From Microbacterium sp. H83 (GTDB lineage Bacteria; Actinomycetota; Actinomycetes; Actinomycetales; Microbacteriaceae): DNA of 64,000 nucleotides. Shown piece by piece: positions 15,718-24,243 of the stretch; positions within the stretch are counted from its first letter, which is position 1; each line of letters starts with the position of its first letter. The stretch covers positions 667-64,666 of the forward strand of contig NZ_LWCU01000008.1 of the NCBI RefSeq assembly GCF_001650405.1, read 5' to 3'. Made by a program: the position numbers and the translations under genes. Under the pieces are notes generated by a model that worked only from the letters and a program-made list of their open reading frames with translations, did not search any database and was not told the DNA's origin.

Positions 15718-16582
15718 GCCCGTCGCCCCCGCCGCGGGAGCGGTGCTCGACGACATCGACGCGCGCCCTGGCAGCACGGCCTCCCTCCTGCGCACCCTCG
15801 TCGGCCTGTACCTGCGACCGCTCGGCGGGTGGATCTCGGCCGCCGACCTCGTCGCCCTCGCCGGCGATCTCGGCATCCCCGCGGCACAGGCTCGCACGGG
15901 CATCACCCGCCTCAAGCAGAAGGGTCTGCTGCTCGCCGCGCGCGAGCGTGCGATCGGCTATCGGCTCAACCCGGATGCCGTCGCCATGCTCGAGCGGGGC
16001 GACCGGCGCATCTTCACGATGCGGCAGATGACGGACGCCGACGCGTGGTGCCTCATCTCGTTCTCGGTACCAGAGAGCGCCCGCAGCATCCGCCACCAGC
16101 TCCGCCGTCGCCTGCAGTGGATCGGCGCGGGCGTCGTGTCCCCCGCGCTGTGGATCTGCCCCGGCCATCTGCAGGGCGAGGTCGAGGACATCCTCGACGA
16201 GCTCGGCATCCGCGCTGCCGCGACCCTCTTCCAGGCGGGGACCCCGGTGACGTCCGCGCCCCTGCCCGAGGCCGCGGCGACCTGGTGGGACCTCGATGCG
16301 CTCCGCGCGGAGCACGAGGCGTTCCAGCGCTCCGTCGGCGCCCTCCCCGCCGAGCCCTTCGCGGCCTACGTGCACCTCATGGACCGGTGGCGGGTGCTTC
16401 CCTACGTCGACCCGGGGCTGCCGCCGTCGATGCTCCCGACCGACTGGCCGGGAGCGCACAGCCTGTCGGAGTTCTCGCGGCTCTCCGCCGCCCTCGAGGG
16501 TGCCGCCTGGCAGCGCGTGCGCGATCTCACGGGGTCGACGGCGATGCGCTCGGAGCCGGAGCCGTCGTCGCGCGCGCAATGA
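15707..16582 (+). CDS. PaaX-family transcriptional regulator of the kynurenine operon
   Basis: A 291-residue PaaX-type regulator: an N-terminal winged helix about residues 25-90 (LLRTLVGLYLRPLGGWISAA, then ARTGITRLKQKGLL), a central PaaX domain with WCLISFSVPESARSIRHQLR, and a C-terminal domain with FAAYVHLMDRWRVLPYVDPGLP, all family blocks. PaaX controls phenylacetate catabolism in other bacteria; here it is last in a tryptophan catabolic operon and overlaps kynureninase by 11 bases. It probably responds to a kynurenine or anthranilate derivative. Its 3' end overlaps the convergent LacI gene by 56 bases. Confidence 0.88.
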   Translation: MSAEPVAPAAGAVLDDIDARPGSTASLLRTLVGLYLRPLGGWISAADLVALAGDLGIPAAQARTGITRLKQKGLLLAARERAIGYRLNPDAVAMLERGDRRIFTMRQMTDADAWCLISFSVPESARSIRHQLRRRLQWIGAGVVSPALWICPGHLQGEVEDILDELGIRAAATLFQAGTPVTSAPLPEAAATWWDLDALRAEHEAFQRSVGALPAEPFAAYVHLMDRWRVLPYVDPGLPPSMLPTDWPGAHSLSEFSRLSAALEGAAWQRVRDLTGSTAMRSEPEPSSRAQ

Positions 16583-17546
16583 GCCGCGTCGGCAGGATCA
16601 CGTGCATCTCGTCGAGCTCGCGACCGGTGAGCAGCGTGAACACCATGTCCGCCGCGACGGCTCCGAGCCGGCGCATGGGCTGCTGGATCGTGGTCAGAGG
16701 GAGGGCGCGACGCGTCGCCTCCGGCACGTCGTCGAACCCGATCACCGACAGGTCGTCCGGCACGCGCAGGCCGAGTCCCTGCGCGACGTCGATCACGGCG
16801 ATCGCCGACAGGTCGTTGGCGGCGAAGACGGCGGTCGGGCGTGACGCGCTCGCGAGCATGACGCGCGCGGACTCCCGCGTCGTCTCCAGGTCGTAGCGGC
16901 CGACGCCGATGAGCGCGGGGTCGAGCGGGATGCCGGCATCGGCGAGCGCCCTGCGGTAGCCGGCGTCGCGGAGTCCGGCCGAGCGGAGGTCCGGACGTCC
17001 GGCGAGGAACCCGATGCGCCGATGGCCGAGCTCGATGAGGTGGCGGGTCGCGGCGAGCGCCCCGCCGAAGCTGTCGGACTCGACCGTGGGGAGGTCGGCC
17101 CGCCCGGTGTGCGGATCGACGGCGACGACGGGGATCTCGGTGGCCGCGCTCACCACGGTCGGGGTGACCATGATCGCGGCGTCGATGAGCGTGCCGGAGA
17201 GCCTGCTCAGCGAGCGCCGCTCCCATCCGTCTCCGGCTCCCTGGTGCGAGCCCGCGTAGGCGAGCAGGTCGAAGGCCGAGTCGTGCATCGCGGCGCCGAC
17301 GCCTTTGAGGATCTCGGCGCTGAACGGCTCGAAATCGGCGAGGAGCACGCCGATCACCCCGGTCCGCCGCGCACGCATGCTGCTGGCCACGAGGCTCGAC
17401 TCGTATCCCAGCTCGCGCACGGTGTCGAGCACGCGCCGCACCGTGGCATCCGCGATCCCGTACCGCCCGTTGACGGCCTTGGAGACGGTCGACACCGAGA
17501 CGCCTGCCGCCTTCGCGACGTCGTGGATCGTCGTGCGTGCGCCCAT
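16527..17546 (-). CDS. LacI-family repressor of the adjacent sugar operon
   Basis: A 339-residue LacI/GalR regulator. The headpiece TTIHDVAKAAGVSVSTVSKA opens the protein, followed by the hinge helix (SSLVASSMRARR) and a periplasmic-binding-like effector domain from about residue 62 (IGVLLADFEPFSAEILKGVG). Length is typical. It is divergent from an ABC importer/GH3 operon and a perfect GTTTTCGAAAAC palindrome lies between. It is therefore probably the local repressor responding to a glucoside-type sugar. Its C-terminal 18 codons overlap the PaaX-type gene on the other strand. Confidence 0.93.
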   Translation of the reverse strand: MGARTTIHDVAKAAGVSVSTVSKAVNGRYGIADATVRRVLDTVRELGYESSLVASSMRARRTGVIGVLLADFEPFSAEILKGVGAAMHDSAFDLLAYAGSHQGAGDGWERRSLSRLSGTLIDAAIMVTPTVVSAATEIPVVAVDPHTGRADLPTVESDSFGGALAATRHLIELGHRRIGFLAGRPDLRSAGLRDAGYRRALADAGIPLDPALIGVGRYDLETTRESARVMLASASRPTAVFAANDLSAIAVIDVAQGLGLRVPDDLSVIGFDDVPEATRRALPLTTIQQPMRRLGAVAADMVFTLLTGRELDEMHVILPTRLIARATTAPAPSASPSTP

Positions 17547-17586
17547 GAGACGTCAGCGTAGCGCGGCCGAAACCGCCATGGAAACT

Positions 17587-17606
17587 GTTTTCGAAAACGT
17601 TTGACG
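17587..17606 (+). promoter_or_regulatory. LacI operator overlapping a -35 element of the sugar operon
   Basis: GTTTTCGAAAAC (17587-17598) is a perfect palindrome, overlapped by a second one, AAACGTTT (17595-17602). TTGACG (17601-17606) immediately follows and is a good -35; GAGACT at 17624 is a possible -10 with 17-base spacing. A repressor bound here would block polymerase for the ABC operon starting at 17708. Confidence 0.75.
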
Positions 17607-17707
17607 ATAGCCGCGGTCGACTGGAGACTGCATCCACCGCGGTCTCGCCCGAGCGCTGCGGGCGCCCGCATCGTCGCGGTGCGCGACTCGATGAGGAGAA
17701 CGATCAC

Positions 17708-18997
17708 ATGAACAGCAGAAGGCTCCCGCTCGCCTCCGCGGCCGTCCTGGCCGTCGGGGCCCTCGCACTCTCCGGCTGCACCGCCGGCGACTCCGGCTCC
17801 GGCGACGGCGCGACCAGCATGACTCTCTGGCACAACTCCACCACCGGCCCCGGCGTCGAGTTCTGGGAGCAGACGGTCGCCGACTTCGAGGAGGAGAATC
17901 CCGGAGTCACGATCGAGATCCAGTCGATCCAGAACGAGGACCTCGACGGCAAGCTGCAGACAGCGCTCAACTCCGGCGACGCCCCCGACATCTTCCTGCA
18001 GCGCGGCGGCGGCAAGATGGCCGCGATGGTCAAGGCCGGGCAGCTCAAGGACCTCACCGACGAGATCAGCGGAGCGGCGGCGGACGAGATCCCGGATGCC
18101 GCGTACTCGGCCAACAGTCTCGACGAGAAGATCTACGCGATGCCCGTGGCGGTGCTGCCCGGCGGCCTCTTCTACAGCCAGGACCTCTTCGACCAGGCGG
18201 GGATCACCGAGAACCCCACGACGCTCGACGAGCTCGAGACCGCCGCCGAGGCGCTGAAGACCGCCGGGATCGACCCGATCGCGCTCGGCGCCAAGGACGC
18301 CTGGCCCGCGGCCCACTGGTACTACTGGCTCGCACTGCGCGAGTGCAGCTCCGACACCCTCGCCGCCGCGGCCGACGAGATGGACTTCAGCGACGAATGC
18401 TGGGTCCGCGCGGGCGAGGACCTGCAGGCGTTCGCCGAGACGGAGCCGTTCAACGCCGGCTTCCTCACCACCTCCGCGCAGCAGGGCGCCGGCAGCTCGG
18501 CCGGCCTCATCGCCAACCACCAGGCCGGCATGGAGCTCATGGGCGCGTGGAACCCCGGGGTCATCGGGTCGCTCACTCCCGATCAGCAGCCCCTCGCCGA
18601 CCTCGGCTGGTTCCCCTTCCCCGAGATCGACGGCGGCGACGGAGAGCCGGGATCGATGATGGGCGGCGTCGACGGCTACTCGTGCGCGGTCGACGCTCCC
18701 GACGCGTGCGTCGACTTCCTCAACTACCTGGGCACCTCCGACGTCCAGACCGCCTACTACCGGGCGTTCAACGCTCCCCCGGTCAACACCGTCGCCCAGG
18801 AGGCGGTGACCGAGCCGTACCTGCAGGCGATCCTCGAGGCGTACAACGCCGCTCCGTACGCGACGCAGTGGCTCGACACGGTCTACGGACAGAACGTCGG
18901 CAATGCGCTGAACGTCGCCGTCGTCGACCTGCTCGCCGGGAACAGCTCGGCGGAGGACCTCGTCAAGGCTGTCCAGGATGCCGCGGCGAAGGCGTGA
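17708..18997 (+). CDS. sugar-binding lipoprotein of an ABC importer
   Basis: A 429-residue extracellular family 1 solute-binding protein. The signal peptide ends in the lipobox LSGC with Cys24 as lipid anchor, followed by a Gly/Ser/Asp linker. The body begins SMTLWHNSTTGPGVEFWEQT and ends GNSSAEDLVKAVQDA, both typical for carbohydrate-binding components. ATG 17708 has AGGAGA 9 bases upstream. It overlaps the first permease by 20 bases and is followed by a second permease and a GH3 glycosidase. The ligand is therefore probably a beta-glucoside or another oligosaccharide cleaved inside the cell. Confidence 0.93.
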   Translation: MNSRRLPLASAAVLAVGALALSGCTAGDSGSGDGATSMTLWHNSTTGPGVEFWEQTVADFEEENPGVTIEIQSIQNEDLDGKLQTALNSGDAPDIFLQRGGGKMAAMVKAGQLKDLTDEISGAAADEIPDAAYSANSLDEKIYAMPVAVLPGGLFYSQDLFDQAGITENPTTLDELETAAEALKTAGIDPIALGAKDAWPAAHWYYWLALRECSSDTLAAAADEMDFSDECWVRAGEDLQAFAETEPFNAGFLTTSAQQGAGSSAGLIANHQAGMELMGAWNPGVIGSLTPDQQPLADLGWFPFPEIDGGDGEPGSMMGGVDGYSCAVDAPDACVDFLNYLGTSDVQTAYYRAFNAPPVNTVAQEAVTEPYLQAILEAYNAAPYATQWLDTVYGQNVGNALNVAVVDLLAGNSSAEDLVKAVQDAAAKA

Positions 18998-20006
18998 CAC
19001 GGGCGCCCGGCTGGAAGTGATCCTTCTGGCCGGGCCCGCCCTGCTCGTCTTCCTCGCGTTCGTGATCTTCCCGGTGCTGATGGCGGCCTACTACGGCTTC
19101 TTCAGCTGGCAGGGCTACGGCCCGCCCACGGAGTTCGTCGGGCTGAAGAACTACCTCACGATCCTGCAGGACCCGCTCTTCCACGACGCGCTCGCGCACA
19201 ACGGGGTCGTCCTCGTCCTGTCGCTCGTGCTGCAGGGACCGATCGCGATCCTGCTCGCGCTCCTCCTCAACCGGAGGATGCGCGGGCAGTCGCTGATCCG
19301 CGTGCTGATCTTCGTGCCGTACGTGATCTCGGAGGTGGTGGTCGGCACGGGATGGAGCCTGATGCTCCAGACCACCGGCGCGCTCAACGCCCTGCTGACC
19401 GATCTCGGACTGGGGTCCCTCGCCACCGACTGGCTGTCGGACCCCGGCATCGCGATCTGGACCCTGATGGCCATCATCACGTGGAAGTACGTCGGCTTCG
19501 CCGTCATCCTCTTCCTCGCCGGCCTCCAGGGGATCCCCGAGGAGCTCCACGAGGCGGCATCGATCGACGGCGCGTCCTACTGGCAGATCCAGTGGCGCAT
19601 CACCCTCCCGCTGCTCGCGCCCACGCTACGCATCTGGGCCTTCCTGTCGATCATCGGCTCACTGCAGCTCTTCGATCTCGTCTACATCATCTGGGGGCAG
19701 TACATCGCCTCCACCGCCGGCACGTCGACCATGGCGACCTACATGGTCTCCGAGGGCCGCAATGCCGGCAACTACGGCTACGGCAACGCGGTCGCCGTCG
19801 TGCTCTTCGTCATCTCGCTCGTCGTCGCGCTGATCTACCAGCGAGCCGTGCTCCGCAAGGACACCGAGGGCGCGCTCACCGGAGCGTCCGGGCGTCCCCG
19901 TGCCCGTCGTCCGCGGGGTGCGGGCAGCGGCACGCCGTCGGCGCCGATCGACACCGCGCAGGAGCAGGCCGCATCCGCCGCCCTCGAGAAGGAGTCCGTC
20001 CGATGA
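18978..20006 (+). CDS. sugar ABC permease, MalF type
   Basis: A 342-residue inner-membrane permease with six predicted helices. EELHEAASIDGASYWQIQWR near residue 190 is the EAA loop that contacts the ATPase. The C-terminal 40 residues are a Gly/Arg/Ala-rich cytoplasmic tail. The ATG at 18978 lies inside the end of the binding-protein gene (20-base overlap). It pairs with the second permease at 20003. No ATPase gene is present in the operon, which is common in actinobacteria where a shared MsiK-type ATPase serves many importers. Confidence 0.92.
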   Translation: MPRRRRDTGARLEVILLAGPALLVFLAFVIFPVLMAAYYGFFSWQGYGPPTEFVGLKNYLTILQDPLFHDALAHNGVVLVLSLVLQGPIAILLALLLNRRMRGQSLIRVLIFVPYVISEVVVGTGWSLMLQTTGALNALLTDLGLGSLATDWLSDPGIAIWTLMAIITWKYVGFAVILFLAGLQGIPEELHEAASIDGASYWQIQWRITLPLLAPTLRIWAFLSIIGSLQLFDLVYIIWGQYIASTAGTSTMATYMVSEGRNAGNYGYGNAVAVVLFVISLVVALIYQRAVLRKDTEGALTGASGRPRARRPRGAGSGTPSAPIDTAQEQAASAALEKESVR

Positions 20007-20887
20007 CCGCCACCTCGCTGCTGGTGACCCAGCGCCCGAGCCGCGCGGGCCGCCGCGCGGCCAGGCCCCCGCTGCCGTGGGCGAACCCGGCCGTCTACGT
20101 CGTCGCGGCGATCGCGGTCGCACTCATGCTCGCGCCGATCGCGTACATCATCATCGGCGGATTCCGCACCAACGCGCAGATCACGACCGATCCGGCCGGC
20201 TTCCCGCAGCCGTGGGTGACGTCGAACTACCTCGACGTGCTGTCCGGCGACGTCTTCTGGCGACTCGTGGGCAACTCCGCTCTCGTCGCCCTCGCCACGA
20301 CCGTCGGCGTCGTCGCTCTCGGCCTCATGGCCGCGTACGTGCTGGCGCGCTACCGGTTCGCGGGCCGCGGAGTGCTCTACGCGTTCTTCGCCGCGGGCCT
20401 GATGTTCCCGCTGACGGTCGCGATCACGCCGCTGTACATCGTGGTGCGCAGCCTCGGGCTGATGAACTCCCTCGGCGGCGTCATCCTGCCGCAGATCGCG
20501 TTCGCCCTGCCCACCACGATCATCATCCTCGTGCCCTTCCTGCGCGCGATCCCCGACGAGATCCAGGAGGCCGCGTTCATCGACGGATGCAGCCGTCTGG
20601 GCTTCTTCTGGCGGATGGTGCTGCCGCTCTCGCTGCCCGGAGTCATCACGACCGGCATCCTGGCGTTCATCGGCAGCTGGAACGGCTACCTGCTGCCGCT
20701 GTTCATCCTCAACGACGCGTCGGTGTTCACACTGCCGCTCGGGGTGCAGTCGTTCGCCTCGCAGTACTCCGTCGACACGGCGAAGGTGCTCGCCTTCACG
20801 TCGCTGTCGATGATCCCCGCGCTGATCTTCTTCAGCCTGTTCGAACGACGCATCGTCGGCGGGCTCACCGGGGCGGTGAAGGGATGA
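20003..20887 (+). CDS. sugar ABC permease, MalG type
   Basis: A 294-residue permease with six helices and the EAA loop IPDEIQEAAFIDGCSRLGFF near residue 190. The N-terminus is a short Arg-rich cytoplasmic segment. It overlaps the upstream permease by ATGA and the GH3 gene by ATGA, so the operon is tightly coupled. It completes the translocation pore with the MalF-type partner. The ATPase must come from elsewhere in the genome. Confidence 0.92.
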   Translation: MTATSLLVTQRPSRAGRRAARPPLPWANPAVYVVAAIAVALMLAPIAYIIIGGFRTNAQITTDPAGFPQPWVTSNYLDVLSGDVFWRLVGNSALVALATTVGVVALGLMAAYVLARYRFAGRGVLYAFFAAGLMFPLTVAITPLYIVVRSLGLMNSLGGVILPQIAFALPTTIIILVPFLRAIPDEIQEAAFIDGCSRLGFFWRMVLPLSLPGVITTGILAFIGSWNGYLLPLFILNDASVFTLPLGVQSFASQYSVDTAKVLAFTSLSMIPALIFFSLFERRIVGGLTGAVKG

Positions 20888-23241
20888 CGTCCCCCGCCGC
20901 CGCCCGCTCGACGCCTTTCCCGAAAGAGGTCACCGTGACCGCATCCGTCTCCCCCGCGTCCACCCGAGTCGACGCGCTGCTCGCGCAGATGACGCTCGAG
21001 GAGAAGCAGGCGCAGCTCGTCGGCTTCTGGGTCGACCAGGGCGACGAGGTGGTCGCTCCGCTCTCGGGCGAGAAGCGGAGCTCGACACGGTACGAGGAGG
21101 CGTCGGCGCACGGCATCGGCCACCTCACTCGGGTGTACGGCACGCGCCCGGTCGACCCGGTCGAGCGCGCCGCCTGGCTGTGGGGCGAGCAGCGCCGCCT
21201 GCAGCGGGAGACCCGCCTCGGCATCCCGGCCATCGTGCACGAGGAGTGCCTGACGGGACTCGCCGCGTGGAAGGCCGCGACCTTCCCGACGCCGCTGGCC
21301 TGGGGCGCCGCCTTCGACCCGGACCTCGTCGAGCAGGTGGGCCGTGCGGTCGGCGCGTCCATGCGCGCGCTCGGCGTGCACCAGGGACTCGCTCCCGTGC
21401 TCGACGTCATCCGCGATCCGCGCTGGGGACGCGTCGACGAGTGCATCGCCGAGGACCCGCTCGTCGTGGGCACCGTCGGCACGGCCTACGTGCGCGGACT
21501 GCAGTCCGAGGGCGTGCACGCGACCCTGAAGCACTTCGTCGGCTATTCGGCGTCGCGCGCGGGGCGCAACCACGCTCCGGTCAGCGCCGGACGTCGCGAG
21601 GTCGAGGACGTGCTGCTCCCGCCGTTCGAGATGGCAGTCCGCGAGGGCGGCGCGCGGAGCGTCATGAACTCGTACTCCGACATCGACGGCGTGCCCCTCG
21701 CCGCGGACCCGACCTATCTCACCGGAGTGCTGCGCGACCGCTGGGGATTCGACGGCGTCGTGGTGTCGGACTACTTCTCGGTGGACTTCCTCCGGAGCAT
21801 GCAGCGGATCGCCGCGGACAAGGCGGATGCCGCGCGTCTCGCGATCACGGCCGGGATCGACGTCGAGCTGCCCTCGCCGGACGCCTACCCGACGCTCGCC
21901 TCGCAGGTGCGGGAGGGCGTGCTCCCCGAGTCGGTGCTCGATGCGGCCGTGCGGCGGGTGCTCGCGCAGAAGGAGGAGCTGGGGCTGCTGGACGCCGACT
22001 TCGGCGAGCCGCCGTCGGCGATCGATCTCGATCCGCCGGAGCACCGGGCGATCGCCCGGCGACTCGCGGAGCGGTCGGTCGTGCTGCTCGGCAACGACGG
22101 CATCCTGCCCCTCGACCCCCGCAGCCCGGTGAAGGTCGCCGTGGTCGGACCGAACGCCGACAGCGCCGAGGCGCTCATGGGCTGCTACTCGTTCGTGAAT
22201 CACGTGCTCGCGCACCATCCCGGGGTGCCGTCGGGGATCGACCTGCCCACGGTGCTCGATGCCGTGCGGGCGGAGCTGCCGCTCGCGGAGCTCGCGCACG
22301 TGCGCGGCTGCGAGGTCGAGGGCGACGACGCCTCCGGCATCCCGGCGGCGGTCGACGCCGCGGCATCCGCCGACGTCACGATCGTCGTGGTCGGCGACCG
22401 CGCCGGACTCTTCGGCCGCGGCACGGTCGGCGAGGGCAACGACGTCGACACGCTCGAGCTCCCCGGCCTGCAGCGACGGCTCGTCGAGGACGTCGTCGCC
22501 ACCGGCACCCCCACGGTCCTCGTGCTCCTGACCGGCCGCCCGTATGCGATCGACTGGGCGCTCCCGCCGCGACGCGGGGCCGAGGGGACCATCGTCGGAC
22601 TCGGCGCGGTGAACGCGCCGGCGCCGGTGGACGCCCCGGCCGCCGAGCGCGACATCCGGCGCCCGGCGGCGGTGCTGCAGTCGTTCTTCCCTGGCGAGGA
22701 GGGAGCCCCGGCGATCGCCGCCGTGCTGAGCGGCGCGGTCGCGCCGTCCGGCCGACTGCCCGTCTCGCTGCCCAGGTCTGCCGGCGCCCAGCCGTACTCG
22801 TACCTCCACGCCCCGCTCGGTGGCCGCACCGACGTGACGAGCGCCGATCCCACGCCCGCGCGTCCGTTCGGCTTCGGCCTGAGCTACACGACCTTCGCGC
22901 ACGAGGATCTCACCGTCGCTCCCGAGGTCTCAGCCGGCGACCGCATCCGCGCGAGCGTCACGGTGCGCAACACGGGCGGCCGGGAGGGGACCGACGTCGT
23001 GCAGCTCTACGCGCACGACGAGGTCGCGAGCGTCACCCGCCCCGTCGCGCAGCTGATCGCGTTCGAGCGGGTCGCTCTCGCACCGGGAGAGGCGACCGTG
23101 GTCGACATCGACGTGCCGGTCGAGCGTCTCGCGTTCACCGGCCTCGACGGCGTCAAGCGCGTCGAGCCCGGTCGCATCCGCCTGTGGGTCGGCGGCGCCT
23201 GCGACGACGAGGAGACGGTCGCGTCCGTCGACATCGTCTGA
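20884..23241 (+). CDS. glycoside hydrolase family 3 (beta-glucosidase type)
   Basis: A 785-residue GH3 enzyme without a signal peptide, so intracellular. The N-terminal TIM-barrel shows LAPVLDVIRDPRWGRVDE near residue 170, KHFVGY near 216 and the nucleophile Asp296 in GVVVSDYFSV. The second domain follows from about 400 and a fibronectin-III-like C-terminal domain begins near 665 (VTVRNTGGREGTDVVQLY). ATG 20884 overlaps the permease stop; a GTG at 20935 with AAAGAGG upstream is an alternative start giving VTASVSPASTR. It presumably cleaves the oligosaccharide imported by the preceding ABC system (beta-glucoside, xyloside or similar). Confidence 0.93.
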   Translation: MTSPAAARSTPFPKEVTVTASVSPASTRVDALLAQMTLEEKQAQLVGFWVDQGDEVVAPLSGEKRSSTRYEEASAHGIGHLTRVYGTRPVDPVERAAWLWGEQRRLQRETRLGIPAIVHEECLTGLAAWKAATFPTPLAWGAAFDPDLVEQVGRAVGASMRALGVHQGLAPVLDVIRDPRWGRVDECIAEDPLVVGTVGTAYVRGLQSEGVHATLKHFVGYSASRAGRNHAPVSAGRREVEDVLLPPFEMAVREGGARSVMNSYSDIDGVPLAADPTYLTGVLRDRWGFDGVVVSDYFSVDFLRSMQRIAADKADAARLAITAGIDVELPSPDAYPTLASQVREGVLPESVLDAAVRRVLAQKEELGLLDADFGEPPSAIDLDPPEHRAIARRLAERSVVLLGNDGILPLDPRSPVKVAVVGPNADSAEALMGCYSFVNHVLAHHPGVPSGIDLPTVLDAVRAELPLAELAHVRGCEVEGDDASGIPAAVDAAASADVTIVVVGDRAGLFGRGTVGEGNDVDTLELPGLQRRLVEDVVATGTPTVLVLLTGRPYAIDWALPPRRGAEGTIVGLGAVNAPAPVDAPAAERDIRRPAAVLQSFFPGEEGAPAIAAVLSGAVAPSGRLPVSLPRSAGAQPYSYLHAPLGGRTDVTSADPTPARPFGFGLSYTTFAHEDLTVAPEVSAGDRIRASVTVRNTGGREGTDVVQLYAHDEVASVTRPVAQLIAFERVALAPGEATVVDIDVPVERLAFTGLDGVKRVEPGRIRLWVGGACDDEETVASVDIV

Positions 23242-23255
23242 GGCCGGGACGACTG

Positions 23256-23741
23256 CTAGCTTCGGACGGCTCCGACGAAGGCGGCGACGTGCTCCTGGAG
23301 CTTCACGATGCGCAGCTCCCTCGCGAGCTCACGGTCGTAGCCCTCGTACGCCAACGGCGGGAGGATGCGCACGTTCGTCGAGCATCCGAACTCCGCGCAG
23401 GTGAGGATGCCGACCGTGTCGCCCTTGCGACCGGCCGGGCCCGCCTTGCGAGCGACGTAGAGCTGGACGTCGTTGCGCAGCGTGACGTCCTCGCACCACG
23501 AGCATTGCGCGCGGGCGATCACGCGCTGCTCGGCGCGCTGCAGGAAGATCCCCGTCGCGACGTCGTCGATCCAGACCACCACGTACGCACGGCGGGGCAT
23601 CTTCGGGTCGGTCCAGCCGAGGTAGTCGAGCTTCTCGAAGTCGATGTCGTCGAAGCCCGCCGGGAGGTTCAGGTCGGAGACCTCCTTGCGGGAGGCGTTG
23701 AGGAAGGAGGCGCGCAGCGCGCGCTCGTCGATGGGACGCAT
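23256..23741 (-). CDS. FBP-type zinc-finger protein
   Basis: A 161-residue protein matching the short actinobacterial proteins with an FBP C-terminal treble-clef zinc finger, which is related to the end of elongation factor G-binding proteins. The zinc ligands are the two cysteines in AQCSWCED near residue 80 and the two in ILTCAEFGCSTN near 117. The N-terminal half has the LDYLGWTDPKMPRRAYVV block typical of the family. A role at the ribosome in antibiotic tolerance is known for some relatives but cannot be read here. The gene is convergent with the GH3 gene. Confidence 0.82.
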   Translation of the reverse strand: MRPIDERALRASFLNASRKEVSDLNLPAGFDDIDFEKLDYLGWTDPKMPRRAYVVVWIDDVATGIFLQRAEQRVIARAQCSWCEDVTLRNDVQLYVARKAGPAGRKGDTVGILTCAEFGCSTNVRILPPLAYEGYDRELARELRIVKLQEHVAAFVGAVRS

Positions 23742-23889
23742 GAGAGAGGTGCTTTCGAGTGGGGCCGCGGAAGGCAGGCCGCGAGTCTACGCCCGTTTGT
23801 TTCACACCGTGTCGCCTCGGGTTCCCCGCTCCGCGAGTCCGACCTACTCTTGCCGGAACGCCCGCTCGACCCTCACGAAGGAGAACCCC

Positions 23890-24237
23890 GTGTCCACGCC
23901 GCTGAACCACCTTCCGCCCCTCTCGGTGCGTGAGCGTTCCGCGTGCATGTGCCGGCACGGCTTCGCCTGCTCGTCGTTCAGTGCGGGCCATTCCCTGCAC
24001 CTCATCCAGGCCCGCATGGCAGCCGCCACCCCCGCGGAGTGGGTCGATGCGATCGTGGAACAGGCGGATGCGTCACGCGGGGACCTCGTGGTGCGCACGC
24101 TCGACGGCGACGCGCACACGCTGTGGAACGGTGGCGGCGCGGCACTCGAGGCCGCTGTCGGCACCCCGGTCGCACTGCACGTCCGCTACGGCGTGCTGTC
24201 CGTCGGCCGAGCGCGGTTCAACGTCGCGATCGGCTGA
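23890..24237 (+). CDS. conserved small protein of unknown function
   Basis: A 115-residue protein with no domain I recognise. The GTG at 23890 is chosen because GAAGGAGA lies 6 bases upstream; the frame is open further upstream but overlaps the divergent FBP gene. The N-terminus has a Cys-containing block (SACMCRHGFACSSF) and the C-terminal half is a small beta-rich domain with GDLVVRTLDGDAHTLWNGGG and TPVALHVRYGVLSVGRARFN. Such proteins occur in Microbacteriaceae, but the function is unknown to me. Coding is supported by strong third-position GC and the good ribosome binding site. Confidence 0.7.
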   Translation: MSTPLNHLPPLSVRERSACMCRHGFACSSFSAGHSLHLIQARMAAATPAEWVDAIVEQADASRGDLVVRTLDGDAHTLWNGGGAALEAAVGTPVALHVRYGVLSVGRARFNVAIG

Positions 24238-24243
24238 GAGACC

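Noticed and set aside
19900..23241. 1113-codon frame across the ABC permease and GH3
   Set aside because: Only the part from 20884 has GH3 features; the first part is out of frame with the permease.
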